A stretch of 64,000 nt of DNA. Source: Burkholderia sp. WSM2232 (GTDB taxonomy: Bacteria; Pseudomonadota; Gammaproteobacteria; Burkholderiales; Burkholderiaceae). Numbering within the stretch: position 1 is the first letter of the stretch; each line of letters begins with the position of its first letter. Both the position numbers and the translations under genes were made by a program. Where the stretch lies: the NCBI RefSeq assembly GCF_000472545.1, contig NZ_AWZV01000003.1, forward strand, positions 316,608 to 380,607, written 5' to 3'. Shown here in pieces: positions 15,925 through 23,811 of the stretch. The notes beneath the pieces were generated by a model, which saw only the letters and a list, made by a program, of their open reading frames with translations, was not told the DNA's origin and did not search any database.

Positions 15925-16344
15925 TCAAAGCGTTGCGAGCATTACCGACAACGTGCCGGATTCGTTCTGCACGCCCGCGTCCAGGTTGACTGCGCCTGGC
16001 GTTTCGGTTTCGATCGCCCGCAGCAGGCGCGGTGTGAAAGAGGCGCCAAAGCGCGCGATCAGCGCTTCGCGCGCGGAGTCGTCGGCATGGGCGAGCTGAC
16101 GCAATTCTTCGAGCGGCAAGCCAACGAACAGATTGAGCGGGTAGGGTGGCGCGTCCTTATCGCGTGCGTCCGGAGCGGACGTGTCCGGCGTCGGCGCGCG
16201 AAGACGCAGACCCGGTTGCAGGTGTGCGGCGAGTTCCGCCGTCACTTCGTAGTCCGGCGCGAAGTTAAGCGAGGTCTTTGCTTCGCTCTCCAGAAAGGGC
16301 GCGACGCCGTCGAGGCGCGCAAGTTCTTCGTCGCTGAGCAGCAT
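15925..16344 (-). CDS. Conserved hypothetical protein
   Basis: 139 residues beginning MLLSDEELARLDGV, acidic, with a helical pattern and no signal or membrane segment. A Pro-rich stretch (about 60-75) separates two helical parts; the second contains PLEELRQLAHADDSAREAL. The start at 16344 is supported by GGAGAACCACC; a further in-frame ATG at 16392 would add 16 Arg-rich residues of shadow-like composition. No family recognised. It is isolated between the DUF2795 gene and a repeat-bearing intergenic region. Confidence 0.6.
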   Translation of the reverse strand: MLLSDEELARLDGVAPFLESEAKTSLNFAPDYEVTAELAAHLQPGLRLRAPTPDTSAPDARDKDAPPYPLNLFVGLPLEELRQLAHADDSAREALIARFGASFTPRLLRAIETETPGAVNLDAGVQNESGTLSVMLATL

Positions 16345-16525
16345 GGTGGTTCTCCGCGTGTGTCGTTCGTGACGAGACCTGGGTCGCAGCAAACAACTTG
16401 CCGGGTGTCTGCGCGGTCATGCGCGCATGGTCAGGCATAGTCGGGCATAGGCGATGCTGCGCAGCACTGATACGAACACGGGGATTCGCGCAGCGGCTGA
16501 CGCCGGGGCTTACGCCGTGGCTCAC

Positions 16526-16590
16526 GGCGATACCGACGCCGATACAGATACCAACGCCGATACCATGCCGATACCCATGCCGATACCGAC
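16526..16590. repeat. Short degenerate GCCGATACC direct repeats
   Basis: Five to six imperfect copies of a unit close to GCCGATACCNA, spaced 6 to 12 bases, in the 290-base gap between a minus-strand hypothetical gene and the plus-strand lipoprotein gene. Spacing is irregular and spacers are too short for CRISPR. They could be iteron-like binding sites or a slippage product. Confidence 0.6.
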
Positions 16591-16635
16591 GAACCCAAGC
16601 CGCGCCTTGCGCCGGCCAACCAAACGGGTGCAACC

Positions 16636-16890
16636 ATGCATTGGAATATAAAAAGCGCGCTGCTGGCCGTGACCATCGCTGCATTGGGAACGGGTATGTC
16701 GGGCTGCAAAAAGGTGGACGACACCAGCAGAGACACCACCAGTTCCGCAAGCAGTGGCGTAATGAGCAATTCGGCCGGCGTGAGCGGCATGAGCGGCCAG
16801 AGCGACGCGGCAAAGCGCGCGAGCGATGCGGCGGCGGGCGCTTCCGGCCAGGCGGGCGGCGCCGCGCCCGCTGCTTCAGCGAGCCAGTAG
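16636..16890 (+). CDS. Small lipoprotein
   Basis: 84 residues. The N-terminus MHWNIKSALLAVTIAALGTG leads to a lipobox-like MSGC, so the mature form would start at Cys24 and be lipid-anchored. What follows is a disordered Ser, Gly and Ala-rich tail with a repeated GxSG pattern. Such small lipoproteins are frequent in Burkholderiaceae and have no known role. The start is the only Met before the hydrophobic run; SD is weak. It ends 44 bases before the acetyltransferase gene. Confidence 0.7.
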   Translation: MHWNIKSALLAVTIAALGTGMSGCKKVDDTSRDTTSSASSGVMSNSAGVSGMSGQSDAAKRASDAAAGASGQAGGAAPAASASQ

Positions 16891-16934
16891 CATGGCGTCG
16901 GGCAACTGTCCGGCGTTTCGGGCACACTGTGCGG

Positions 16935-17459
16935 ATGCAACCAGTCGACGTTACCTTTCGCCTTGCCGCGCCGCATGAAGCCGAAACTATTCGCCTGATC
17001 GAATTCGAAGCGGGCGCGCGCTTCGCGAGCGTCGGGATGGCGGGCATCGCCGACGCGCCGCCTATGAGCGTTGCGCTTGTCGCGCGCAAGATTGCGGCGC
17101 AGGAAATCATCGTCGCGGTAGATCGCGAAGACGTGTGTGCCGGATTCGTGATGTTCGAGCCGCAAGCCGGGCGCATCTACGTTCAGGAGCTCGACGTGCT
17201 GACCTCGCACGCCGGGCGGCGCATCGGCGCGGCGCTGATCGATGAAGTCGCCAGACTCGCGCGCTCGCGCAAGCTCCTGCAACTGGTGTTGTCGACCTAT
17301 CGCGAAGTGCCGTGGAATGCGCCGTATTACCGGCGGCTTGGCTTTCGCGATATCGCGGAAGCTGAACTCGACGCGGCGCTGATCGCGCGCCGCAATGCGC
17401 ATATCGCGCGAGGTCTGGACGAATCGCGACGTGTATTCATGCGCCGCGACCTCGCCTGA
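16935..17459 (+). CDS. GNAT family N-acetyltransferase
   Basis: 174 residues with the GNAT fold: strand one and helix one (VTFRLAAPHEAETIRLIEFE), central strands (CAGFVMFEPQAGRIYVQELDV), the acetyl-CoA pyrophosphate loop SHAGRRIGAALIDEVARLA, and the C-terminal motif AINA-like region WNAPYYRRLGFRDIAE. Substrate cannot be deduced; the layout fits small amine or amino-acid acetylators. The start MQPVDVTFRL is chosen since upstream sequence in frame overlaps the lipoprotein gene and the repeats and is not protein-like. Monocistronic or cotranscribed with the lipoprotein. Confidence 0.9.
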   Translation: MQPVDVTFRLAAPHEAETIRLIEFEAGARFASVGMAGIADAPPMSVALVARKIAAQEIIVAVDREDVCAGFVMFEPQAGRIYVQELDVLTSHAGRRIGAALIDEVARLARSRKLLQLVLSTYREVPWNAPYYRRLGFRDIAEAELDAALIARRNAHIARGLDESRRVFMRRDLA

Positions 17460-17611
17460 CGCGACTATCTCACCGGGCAGGGAGCAACGCGCAACGCATA
17501 TGGCAAACCTCTGCGCGTAGCAGCGAAGAAAATGCGGCGGGCGCCGCAGCACCAATGTGCCGACGACGCCCGCCGCTCTTCACTGCGTGTTGGCAGCAGC
17601 GCGTTGTGCGC

Positions 17612-18673
17612 TTACTCCACCGTTTCGAGTGCCGGATAATCGACGTAACCGGCTTCGCCACGTGCGTAGAACGTGGCAGGATTGGGCTTGTTCAACGGAG
17701 CGTTCATCGCAAAGCGGCGCACGAGGTCCGGATTCGCAATGAATAGCTGGCCCCAGGCCACTGCGTCCGCCTCGCCCGCGTCGAGCACCTGCTGCGCGGT
17801 TTCCTTCGTGAACTTCTCGTTCGCGATGTACGGGCCGCCGAATTCCTTCTTCAACTGCGGGCCCAGACGGTCTTCGCCCAATGCTTCGCGCGCGGCGATA
17901 AAAGCGATCTTGCGCTTGCCGAGTTCGCGAGCCACGTAGCCGAAGGTTGCTGCGGGGTTCGAGTCGCCCATGTCATGCGCGTCGCGGCGCGGCGCGAGGT
18001 GCACGCCAACGCGCTGTGCGCCCCACACGTCGATGCACGCGTCGGTGACTTCGAGCAGCAGGCGCGCGCGATTCTCGATCGGACCGCCGTAGGCGTCGGT
18101 ACGCTTGTTGGTGCTGTCCTGCAGGAACTGGTCGAGCAGATAGCCGTTCGCGCCGTGCACTTCCACGCCGTCGAAACCCGCTGCTTTCGCGTTTTGCGCG
18201 CCTTGGCGGAACGCCTGCACGATGCCGGCGATCTCGTCGAGTTCGAGCGCGCGCGGCGTCACATACGGACGCTCAGGGCGCACCAGGCTCACGTGGCCTT
18301 TCGCGGCGATTGCGCTCGGCGCGACGGGCAGCTCTCCGTTCAGGAACAGCGGATCGGAGATGCGGCCGACATGCCACAGTTGCAGGAAGATCTTGCCCCC
18401 CGCGGCGTGCACCGCGTTCGTGACGAGTTTCCAGCCTTCCACCTGTTCCTGCGACCAGATACCAGGCGTCTCGGCATATCCCACGCCTTGCGGCGTAACG
18501 GAGGTCGCTTCGCTGATGATGAGGCCCGCCGTGGCACGCTCGGCGTAGTACTTCGCCATCAGCGCGTTCGGCACGCGGATTTCCTCGGCGCGCTGACGCG
18601 TGAGCGGCGCCATGATGATGCGGTTCGACAACGTAAGGTCGCCAATTTGCAGCGGATCGAAAAGAGTCGGCAT
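17612..18673 (-). CDS. Old yellow enzyme family alkene reductase
   Basis: 353-residue TIM-barrel flavoprotein that reduces activated alkenes and electrophiles with NAD(P)H. Seen: N-terminal IGDLTLSNRIIMAPLTRQRA, the LQLWHVGRIS strand, the catalytic HGANGYLLDQFL with the His/Asn pair that binds the substrate carbonyl, DAYGGPIENRARLL, and a C-terminal YVDYPAL. The usual RLSPxG flavin-phosphate strand instead reads VGVHLAPRRDAHDMGDSNP, so the Arg is His. NemA-like, but I avoid the symbol because of this change. It lies 95 bases behind an ArsR regulator in the same direction, which probably controls it. Confidence 0.92.
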   Translation of the reverse strand: MPTLFDPLQIGDLTLSNRIIMAPLTRQRAEEIRVPNALMAKYYAERATAGLIISEATSVTPQGVGYAETPGIWSQEQVEGWKLVTNAVHAAGGKIFLQLWHVGRISDPLFLNGELPVAPSAIAAKGHVSLVRPERPYVTPRALELDEIAGIVQAFRQGAQNAKAAGFDGVEVHGANGYLLDQFLQDSTNKRTDAYGGPIENRARLLLEVTDACIDVWGAQRVGVHLAPRRDAHDMGDSNPAATFGYVARELGKRKIAFIAAREALGEDRLGPQLKKEFGGPYIANEKFTKETAQQVLDAGEADAVAWGQLFIANPDLVRRFAMNAPLNKPNPATFYARGEAGYVDYPALETVE

Positions 18674-18768
18674 AAGTGTTCACCTTTGGCCGGGGCGTGA
18701 ACGCCGTCGGCCTCAAAATTGTTGCGAAGCAACAGGACGTGCGAAGGGAAGCGGCGATGCAGGACGGC

Positions 18769-19086
18769 TCAGAGCTTCGAGTTCATATGCTCGAGGAACG
18801 CCTGAATAACGGGCTCATTGCGTTTGAAGAACACCCATTGCCCCACCCGCTTGGACGTAACGAGTCCCGCGCGCTGCAATGCCGCCAGATGGGCCGACAC
18901 GGTGGACTGCGAAAGCCCGCAGCGCGCGTCGATCTTGCCCGCGCATACGCCGTGGTCGAGCGGGAGCTCCTGGTCGGCGAAATGCGCATACGGCTCGCGC
19001 AGCCAGCCAAGAATCTCGCGCCTGACCGGGTTGGCGAGCGCCTTGTGGATCGCGTCGATGTCTGGCGCGATGGGGGTTCGTTTCAT
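18769..19086 (-). CDS. ArsR family transcriptional regulator
   Basis: 105-residue winged-helix repressor. IHKALANPVRREILGWL opens the fold; the recognition helix is in LSQSTVSAHLAALQRAGLV, and the wing is RVGQWVFFKRNEP. Two cysteines, Cys48 and Cys56, lie close in the segment just before the recognition helix (GVCAGKIDARCGLS), a plausible thiol or electrophile sensor. The gene precedes the alkene reductase and a clear dyad operator lies 83 bases upstream of its start, between it and the divergent exporter operon. Autoregulation and control of the reductase, perhaps of the exporter also, are inferred. Confidence 0.9.
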   Translation of the reverse strand: MKRTPIAPDIDAIHKALANPVRREILGWLREPYAHFADQELPLDHGVCAGKIDARCGLSQSTVSAHLAALQRAGLVTSKRVGQWVFFKRNEPVIQAFLEHMNSKL

Positions 19087-19168
19087 TCGTCAACTACCGT
19101 CACGTTGTTCAACGGACAGACTCGAGGCGACTTGCCGCCGATGTCTGCATCGCTACTGACCGAAGTAT

Positions 19169-19188
19169 ATATCGGAATTTGACGATAT
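19169..19188. promoter_or_regulatory. ArsR-type operator
   Basis: ATATCG (19169-19174) and CGATAT (19183-19188) form a perfect dyad with an 8-base AT-rich centre, a shape common for ArsR-family operators. It lies between the divergent arsR-type gene and the exporter operon and could control both. Confidence 0.6.
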
Positions 19189-19238
19189 GCATGGAGGCAC
19201 TACTTGCGGTGGGGTAATGATCAATCGGCACGCGGGGT

Positions 19239-19264
19239 TTGCACGCGAGCCGCGGCGCTATACT
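19239..19264 (+). promoter_or_regulatory. Possible promoter of the HlyD/ABC operon
   Basis: TTGCAC (19239-19244) and TATACT (19259-19264) resemble sigma-70 elements, though the 14-base spacer is short. A start near 19271 would exclude the upstream ATG candidates of the HlyD gene and favour its TTG start at 19331. Confidence 0.3.
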
Positions 19265-19330
19265 GGGTGCCCGTCTATAGCGCGAGTAGCCGGGGCAGCG
19301 CAAGCGCTGCTCCGGCGAACCGATAAAAAA

Positions 19331-20533
19331 TTGGCTGAACACGATCTCAAAAAACTCAAAATCGACCGCGCGCCCGTGACCGCGCGCCGTCGGCGCAACT
19401 GGACCGGCTACGGGGTGGCCGCGTTGATCCTGGTGGCCGCGCTCGTGGCCGGCTTGCGCTTCGCCAGCCCGCGCACCGTGCAAACCACGTCGGTCATCTC
19501 CGCGTATCCGTCGCAGAGCTACACGTTGCTGAACGCGACGGGCTACGTCGTGCCGCAACGCAAGGCCGCCGTGGCGTCCAAGGCGCAAGGGCGGCTCGAA
19601 TGGCTCGGGGTGCTCGAAGGCACGCGTGTAAAAAAAGATGAAGTGATCGCCAGACTGGAAAGTGCGGACGTCGCAGCGTCGCTCGCGCAGGCGAAGGCGC
19701 AGGTCAAGGTCGCGCAAGCGAATCTCGCGTTGCAGGTCGCCGAGCTGAAAAACGCTGAACTCAACCTGCGCCGCTCTGCGGTGCTGGTGCCGAGCGGCGC
19801 CATGCCCGCCACCCAGTACGACGCGGATCTCGCGCGCTACGACAAGGCGAAGGCGTCCATCGACAACAGCCGCGCGGCTATCGTGTCGGCGCAGGCGAAC
19901 GCGCAGGTGGCGCAGGTCGCGGTCGATCAGACGGTGATTCGCGCGCCGTTCAACGGCGTCGTGATCGAGAAGCACGCGAACGTCGGCGACAACATCACGC
20001 CGTTTTCCCAAGCGTCCGATAGCAAGGGGGCCGTCGTCACCATCGCCGACATGGACACGCTCGAAGTGGAAGCGGATGTCGCCGAAGCGAACATCGCGAA
20101 GATCGCCGCCGACGCGCCTTGCGAGATCCAGCTCGACGCGCTGCCGGAACTGCGTCTTGCGGGCCGCGTATCGCGTATCGTGCCGACCGTCGACCGTTCC
20201 AAGGCGACGGTGCTCGTCAAGGTGCGCTTTGTCGATCGCGACGCACGCGTGCTGCCGGACATGAGCGCAAAGATCGCCTTCCTGTCGAAGCCGGTGCCGC
20301 CGCAGGACCGCCGACCCGTCGTCGCCGCGCAGCCGGCTGCCGTGGTTCAGCGCGACGGACGCAGCGTCGTCTTCGTCGTCAAGGACGAGACCGTGCATCA
20401 GGTGCCCGTCACGACGGGCACGAAGCTCGGCGACCTGATCGCGCTTGAAGGCGTGCGTGCGGGGGACGTGCTGGTGCGTGCGCCCGACGCGCAGTTGAAG
20501 GACGGCGCGAAAGTCACCGTGGCGAAGCCATAA
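19331..20533 (+). CDS. HlyD-family periplasmic adaptor of an ABC exporter
   Basis: 400-residue membrane-fusion protein. An N-terminal anchor helix (GYGVAALILVAALVAGLRF) precedes a lipoyl/barrel-sandwich half (LNATGYVVPQRKAAVASKAQGRLEWLGVLEG), a coiled-coil hairpin (about 110-190, Ala/Gln-rich), the second lipoyl half (APFNGVVIEKHANVGDNI) and beta-barrel and membrane-proximal domains. I use a TTG start giving MAEHDLKKLKID, because the frame upstream is promoter-like and not protein-like; an ATG at 19217 is an alternative. It is followed directly by the ATPase and two FtsX-type permeases, making a four-gene MacAB-like exporter. Substrate unknown. Confidence 0.88.
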   Translation: MAEHDLKKLKIDRAPVTARRRRNWTGYGVAALILVAALVAGLRFASPRTVQTTSVISAYPSQSYTLLNATGYVVPQRKAAVASKAQGRLEWLGVLEGTRVKKDEVIARLESADVAASLAQAKAQVKVAQANLALQVAELKNAELNLRRSAVLVPSGAMPATQYDADLARYDKAKASIDNSRAAIVSAQANAQVAQVAVDQTVIRAPFNGVVIEKHANVGDNITPFSQASDSKGAVVTIADMDTLEVEADVAEANIAKIAADAPCEIQLDALPELRLAGRVSRIVPTVDRSKATVLVKVRFVDRDARVLPDMSAKIAFLSKPVPPQDRRPVVAAQPAAVVQRDGRSVVFVVKDETVHQVPVTTGTKLGDLIALEGVRAGDVLVRAPDAQLKDGAKVTVAKP

Positions 20534-20534
20534 C

Positions 20535-21257
20535 GTGAGCGGACAGCAACCTATGAACCGCGCGAATGGCGCTGCGCCGCTCGTCGAGATCCTGCACCTG
20601 GTGAAGTCCTACCGGCGCGGCGTGCAGACAGTGCCCGTGCTGGCCGACATCACGCTTTCGATCGGAGAAGGCGACTTCATCGCATTGATGGGGCCATCGG
20701 GATCGGGCAAGAGCACGCTGCTCAACCTGATTGCGGGCATCGACCGGCCCGATGGCGGCGTGCTGCGCGTGGGCGGGCTCGACATCACGCAACTGTCCGA
20801 AGCGGCGCTGGCCGACTGGCGTGCAGCTAACGTCGGCTTTATCTTCCAGTTCTACAACCTGATGCCTGTGCTGACGGCGTTCGAGAACATCGAGTTGCCG
20901 CTGATGCTCACGAGGCTCACGCGCAAGGAGCGGCGCGAGCGCGTCGAGCTGGTGCTGGAGATGGTCAACCTCGCGAACCGTGCACATCACTATCCGTCGG
21001 AGCTGTCGGGCGGACAGCAGCAGCGCGTCGCGATTGCGCGCGCCTTGATCACCGACCCGACGCTGATCGTCGCCGACGAACCGACGGGCGATCTCGATCG
21101 CGCATCGGCCGAAGAAGTGCTCGCGATGCTGCAACGTCTGAACCGCGAACTGGGCAAGACCATCATCATGGTCACGCACGACGCGCATGCCGCAGGCGCC
21201 GCGAACGCGCTCGTGCATCTGGACAAAGGGGAACTGTCAGATGGCAACACGCGCTGA
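20535..21257 (+). CDS. MacB/LolD-type ABC transporter ATPase
   Basis: 240 residues. Walker [10 protein letters not shown]-loop [12 protein letters not shown] (the FYNL form typical of MacB/LolD ATPases), signature [15 protein letters not shown], Walker [13 protein letters not shown] and switch His in VTHDAHAAG are all present. It powers the two permeases downstream in a mechanotransmission-type exporter rather than a classical importer. The start may be the GTG at 20535 or the ATG at 20553 (MNRANGAAP); neither has a strong SD, and the GTG sits one base after the HlyD stop, fitting coupling. Confidence 0.94.
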   Translation: MSGQQPMNRANGAAPLVEILHLVKSYRRGVQTVPVLADITLSIGEGDFIALMGPSGSGKSTLLNLIAGIDRPDGGVLRVGGLDITQLSEAALADWRAANVGFIFQFYNLMPVLTAFENIELPLMLTRLTRKERRERVELVLEMVNLANRAHHYPSELSGGQQQRVAIARALITDPTLIVADEPTGDLDRASAEEVLAMLQRLNRELGKTIIMVTHDAHAAGAANALVHLDKGELSDGNTR

Positions 21258-21278
21258 TCGGCGCGACGGCGGCCCGTC

Positions 21279-22433
21279 ATGCACGCGCTGAAGCTGATTA
21301 CGCGCAACGCGCTGCGCCACAAGCTGCGCACTGCGTTGACGGTGCTCGGGCTCACGATCGCAGTGCTTGCATACGGGCTCCTAAATACCGTGGTCGACGC
21401 GTGGTATGCGGGCGCCGCAGCTGCATCGAACGCGCGACTCGTCACGCGCAACGCCATTTCGCTGACGTTCTCGCTGCCGCTCAGCTACGAGAACCGCATT
21501 CGCGGCGTGGAAGGCGTGACGCTGGTCGCACGCTCGAGCTGGTTCGGCGGCGTGTATCGCGAGCCGAAGAACTTCTTCGCGCAGTTCGCCGTGTCCGACA
21601 ACTATCTGGACCTCTATCCCGAGCTGATCGTGCCCGCTCAACAGCGCAGCGATTACCAACGCGACCGCAAGGGCTGTCTGGTCGGCCGGCAACTGGCGAC
21701 GCAGTTCGGCTTCAAGGTCGGCGACGTCATCCCCATCAAAGGCACGATCTATCCGGGCACCTGGGAGTTTGTCGTGCGCGGCATCATGGATGGCCGCGAC
21801 GAATCGACGATCACACGGCAACTCATTTTTCACTGGGACTATCTGAACGAATCGGTGCGCAAGATGCCGGGGCGGCGTGCGGATCAGGTCGGTGTCTACG
21901 TGCTGGGCATCGCGGCTCCCGAGGAGGCCGCCGCGATCTCGCGCAACGTCGACGACGTGTTCAGGAATTCCCTCGCCGAAACGCTGACGGAAACCGAGCA
22001 GGCGTTCCAGCTCGGCTTCGTCGCGATGTCGAATCAGATCATCGCGGCCATTCGCGTGGTGTCGTATGTGGTGATCGTCATCATCATGGCCGTGATGGCG
22101 AATGCAATGGCCATGAGCGCGCGCGAGCGCACCGTCGAATACGCGACGCTCAAGGCGCTCGGGTTCGGCCCGGGCTTTCTCGCGCTCCTCATGTTCGGCG
22201 AGTCGTTGACGCTGTGCATCGCGGGCGGCGGGCTCGGCATGCTGCTGACGCCGCCCGCCGCCAGCATCTTCCGGCAGGCAACCGGCGGCGTATTCCCCGT
22301 CTTTCACGTGTCGCGCGAGACGATGCTGTTGCAGGCGGCGTGTGCGGGTGTCGTCGGCGTGGCGGCGGCGATCATTCCGGCGATCCAGGCGGCGCGCGTG
22401 CGGATCGTCGAGGGCCTGCGGGCCATCGGGTAG
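21279..22433 (+). CDS. FtsX-like ABC transporter permease (first)
   Basis: 384 residues with the MacB/FtsX permease layout: one N-terminal helix ([20 protein letters not shown]), a large periplasmic domain (about 50-260), then three C-terminal helices including [20 protein letters not shown], followed by the conserved [17 protein letters not shown] coupling segment, and a closing [10 protein letters not shown]. Pairs with the next gene as a heterodimer. The upstream gap to the ATPase is 21 bases and the downstream gap 6, so all four genes form one operon. Confidence 0.92.
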   Translation: MHALKLITRNALRHKLRTALTVLGLTIAVLAYGLLNTVVDAWYAGAAAASNARLVTRNAISLTFSLPLSYENRIRGVEGVTLVARSSWFGGVYREPKNFFAQFAVSDNYLDLYPELIVPAQQRSDYQRDRKGCLVGRQLATQFGFKVGDVIPIKGTIYPGTWEFVVRGIMDGRDESTITRQLIFHWDYLNESVRKMPGRRADQVGVYVLGIAAPEEAAAISRNVDDVFRNSLAETLTETEQAFQLGFVAMSNQIIAAIRVVSYVVIVIIMAVMANAMAMSARERTVEYATLKALGFGPGFLALLMFGESLTLCIAGGGLGMLLTPPAASIFRQATGGVFPVFHVSRETMLLQAACAGVVGVAAAIIPAIQAARVRIVEGLRAIG

Positions 22434-22439
22434 CGCATC

Positions 22440-23606
22440 ATGGCCATTCCGCTTTCCTATATCGCTCGCAACCTGTGGACCCGTCGCCTGACGACGGCGC
22501 TCACGGCGGGGGGGCTCGCGCTCGTCGTCTTCGTGTTCTCGACGGTCCTGATGCTCGATGCGGGCCTGAAGAAAACACTCGTCTCGACGGGCGAAGAGAA
22601 CAACGTCGTCGTGATCCGCAAGGGCGCGGAGACCGAAGTGCAGAGCGCGATCGACCGCAATCAGGCCAACGTGATCGAGATGCATCCCGCCGTCGCGGTG
22701 GGCGGCGACGGCCGCAGGCTTGCATCGAAAGAGTCGGTCGTGCTGATCTCGCTCGCGAAAATCGGTTCGGGCAAGCCGTCGAACGTGGTGATACGCGGTG
22801 TGTCGCAGGCGGGCATCGGCTTGCGGCCTCAGGTACGGCTCGCATCGGGGCGCCTCTTCACGCCGGGCTCGTCGGAGATCGTGGTGGGCAGCAGCATTGC
22901 GAAGGGCTTTGCGGGCACGCAACCCGGCGAGCACTTGCGTTTCGCACAGCGCGAGTGGACGGTGGTGGGCACCTTCGACGCGGGCGGCAGCGGGTTCGAT
23001 TCGGAGATCTGGGGCGATGCGGACCAGCTGATGCAGGCGTTTCGCCGGACCAGTTATTCGTCGATGGTGGTGCGGCTTGCGCAAGGCGATCAGTTCGAGC
23101 GCTTCAAAAGCGATATCGACGTCGACCCGCGCCTTGCCGACGAAGCGAAACGCGAGCGAACGTTCTACAGCGACCAGTCGAGGGCTCTGTCGACGTTTCT
23201 CAACATACTCGGCTTCACGCTGTCGGCCATCTTTTCTATTGCCGCGATGATCGGCGCGATGATCACGATGTATGCGTCGGTGGCGAATCGCGTGGCGGAG
23301 ATCGGCACGTTGCGCGCGCTTGGCTTCAAGCGCGCGAACGTGCTCGCCGCGTTTCTGGTCGAAGCGATGCTGCTTGGGCTCGTCGGCGGACTGGCGGGAC
23401 TTGGCTGCGCAGCGTTCATGCAGTTCGCGTCTTTCTCGACAACCAATTTCCAGACCTTCGCGGACCTATCGTTCCGCTTCATCCTGACGCCCGCCATTGT
23501 CGCGAAGACATTGGCGTTCTCGGTGACAATGGGCCTCGTCGGCGGCTTTCTGCCGGCGTTGCGCGCGTCGCGCATGAACATCGTCGAGGCGCTGCGCGCG
23601 CGGTGA
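22440..23606 (+). CDS. FtsX-like ABC transporter permease (second)
   Basis: 388 residues, homologous in layout to the preceding permease: N-terminal helix (LTTALTAGGLALVVFVFSTV), a MacB periplasmic core-like domain with the SKESVVLISLAKIGSG and VRGVSQAGIGLRPQVRL segments, and three C-terminal helices around SAIFSIAAMIGAMITMYASV and the coupling motif RVAEIGTLRALGFKRANVL, ending MNIVEALRAR. Together they likely move a periplasmic or outer-leaflet substrate towards the outer membrane through the HlyD adaptor. No outer-membrane channel gene is in the operon, so a shared TolC-type partner is expected. Confidence 0.92.
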   Translation: MAIPLSYIARNLWTRRLTTALTAGGLALVVFVFSTVLMLDAGLKKTLVSTGEENNVVVIRKGAETEVQSAIDRNQANVIEMHPAVAVGGDGRRLASKESVVLISLAKIGSGKPSNVVIRGVSQAGIGLRPQVRLASGRLFTPGSSEIVVGSSIAKGFAGTQPGEHLRFAQREWTVVGTFDAGGSGFDSEIWGDADQLMQAFRRTSYSSMVVRLAQGDQFERFKSDIDVDPRLADEAKRERTFYSDQSRALSTFLNILGFTLSAIFSIAAMIGAMITMYASVANRVAEIGTLRALGFKRANVLAAFLVEAMLLGLVGGLAGLGCAAFMQFASFSTTNFQTFADLSFRFILTPAIVAKTLAFSVTMGLVGGFLPALRASRMNIVEALRAR

Positions 23607-23811
23607 TTGCACGCCGCGCAGGGCATGCGAATTGCCGCCAGCCCGTGCTCACGTGAGTGCAAGCGGCCAGCATGTGGCATACCCTTGCGTGCGGGATAGG
23701 AGCGAGGCAGCACCGGACCGGCGACTATTGCCGGTGCGCAACGCGTTTGCCGCATACAATGCCGGGACGAACAAGGCCCGCTTTGGGCGGCCCGCTCTCA
23801 CGCGTCTATTG

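Noticed and set aside
16526..16590. CRISPR-like repeat array
   Set aside because: Units are only about 9 to 12 bases, spacers are shorter than units and irregular, and no cas gene is present.
21381..23656. Two long frames (567 codons minus, 751 codons plus) over the permease genes
   Set aside because: Both lie over two FtsX-like permeases with clear helices and coupling motifs; the alternative proteins are Arg/His-rich without hydrophobic pattern.
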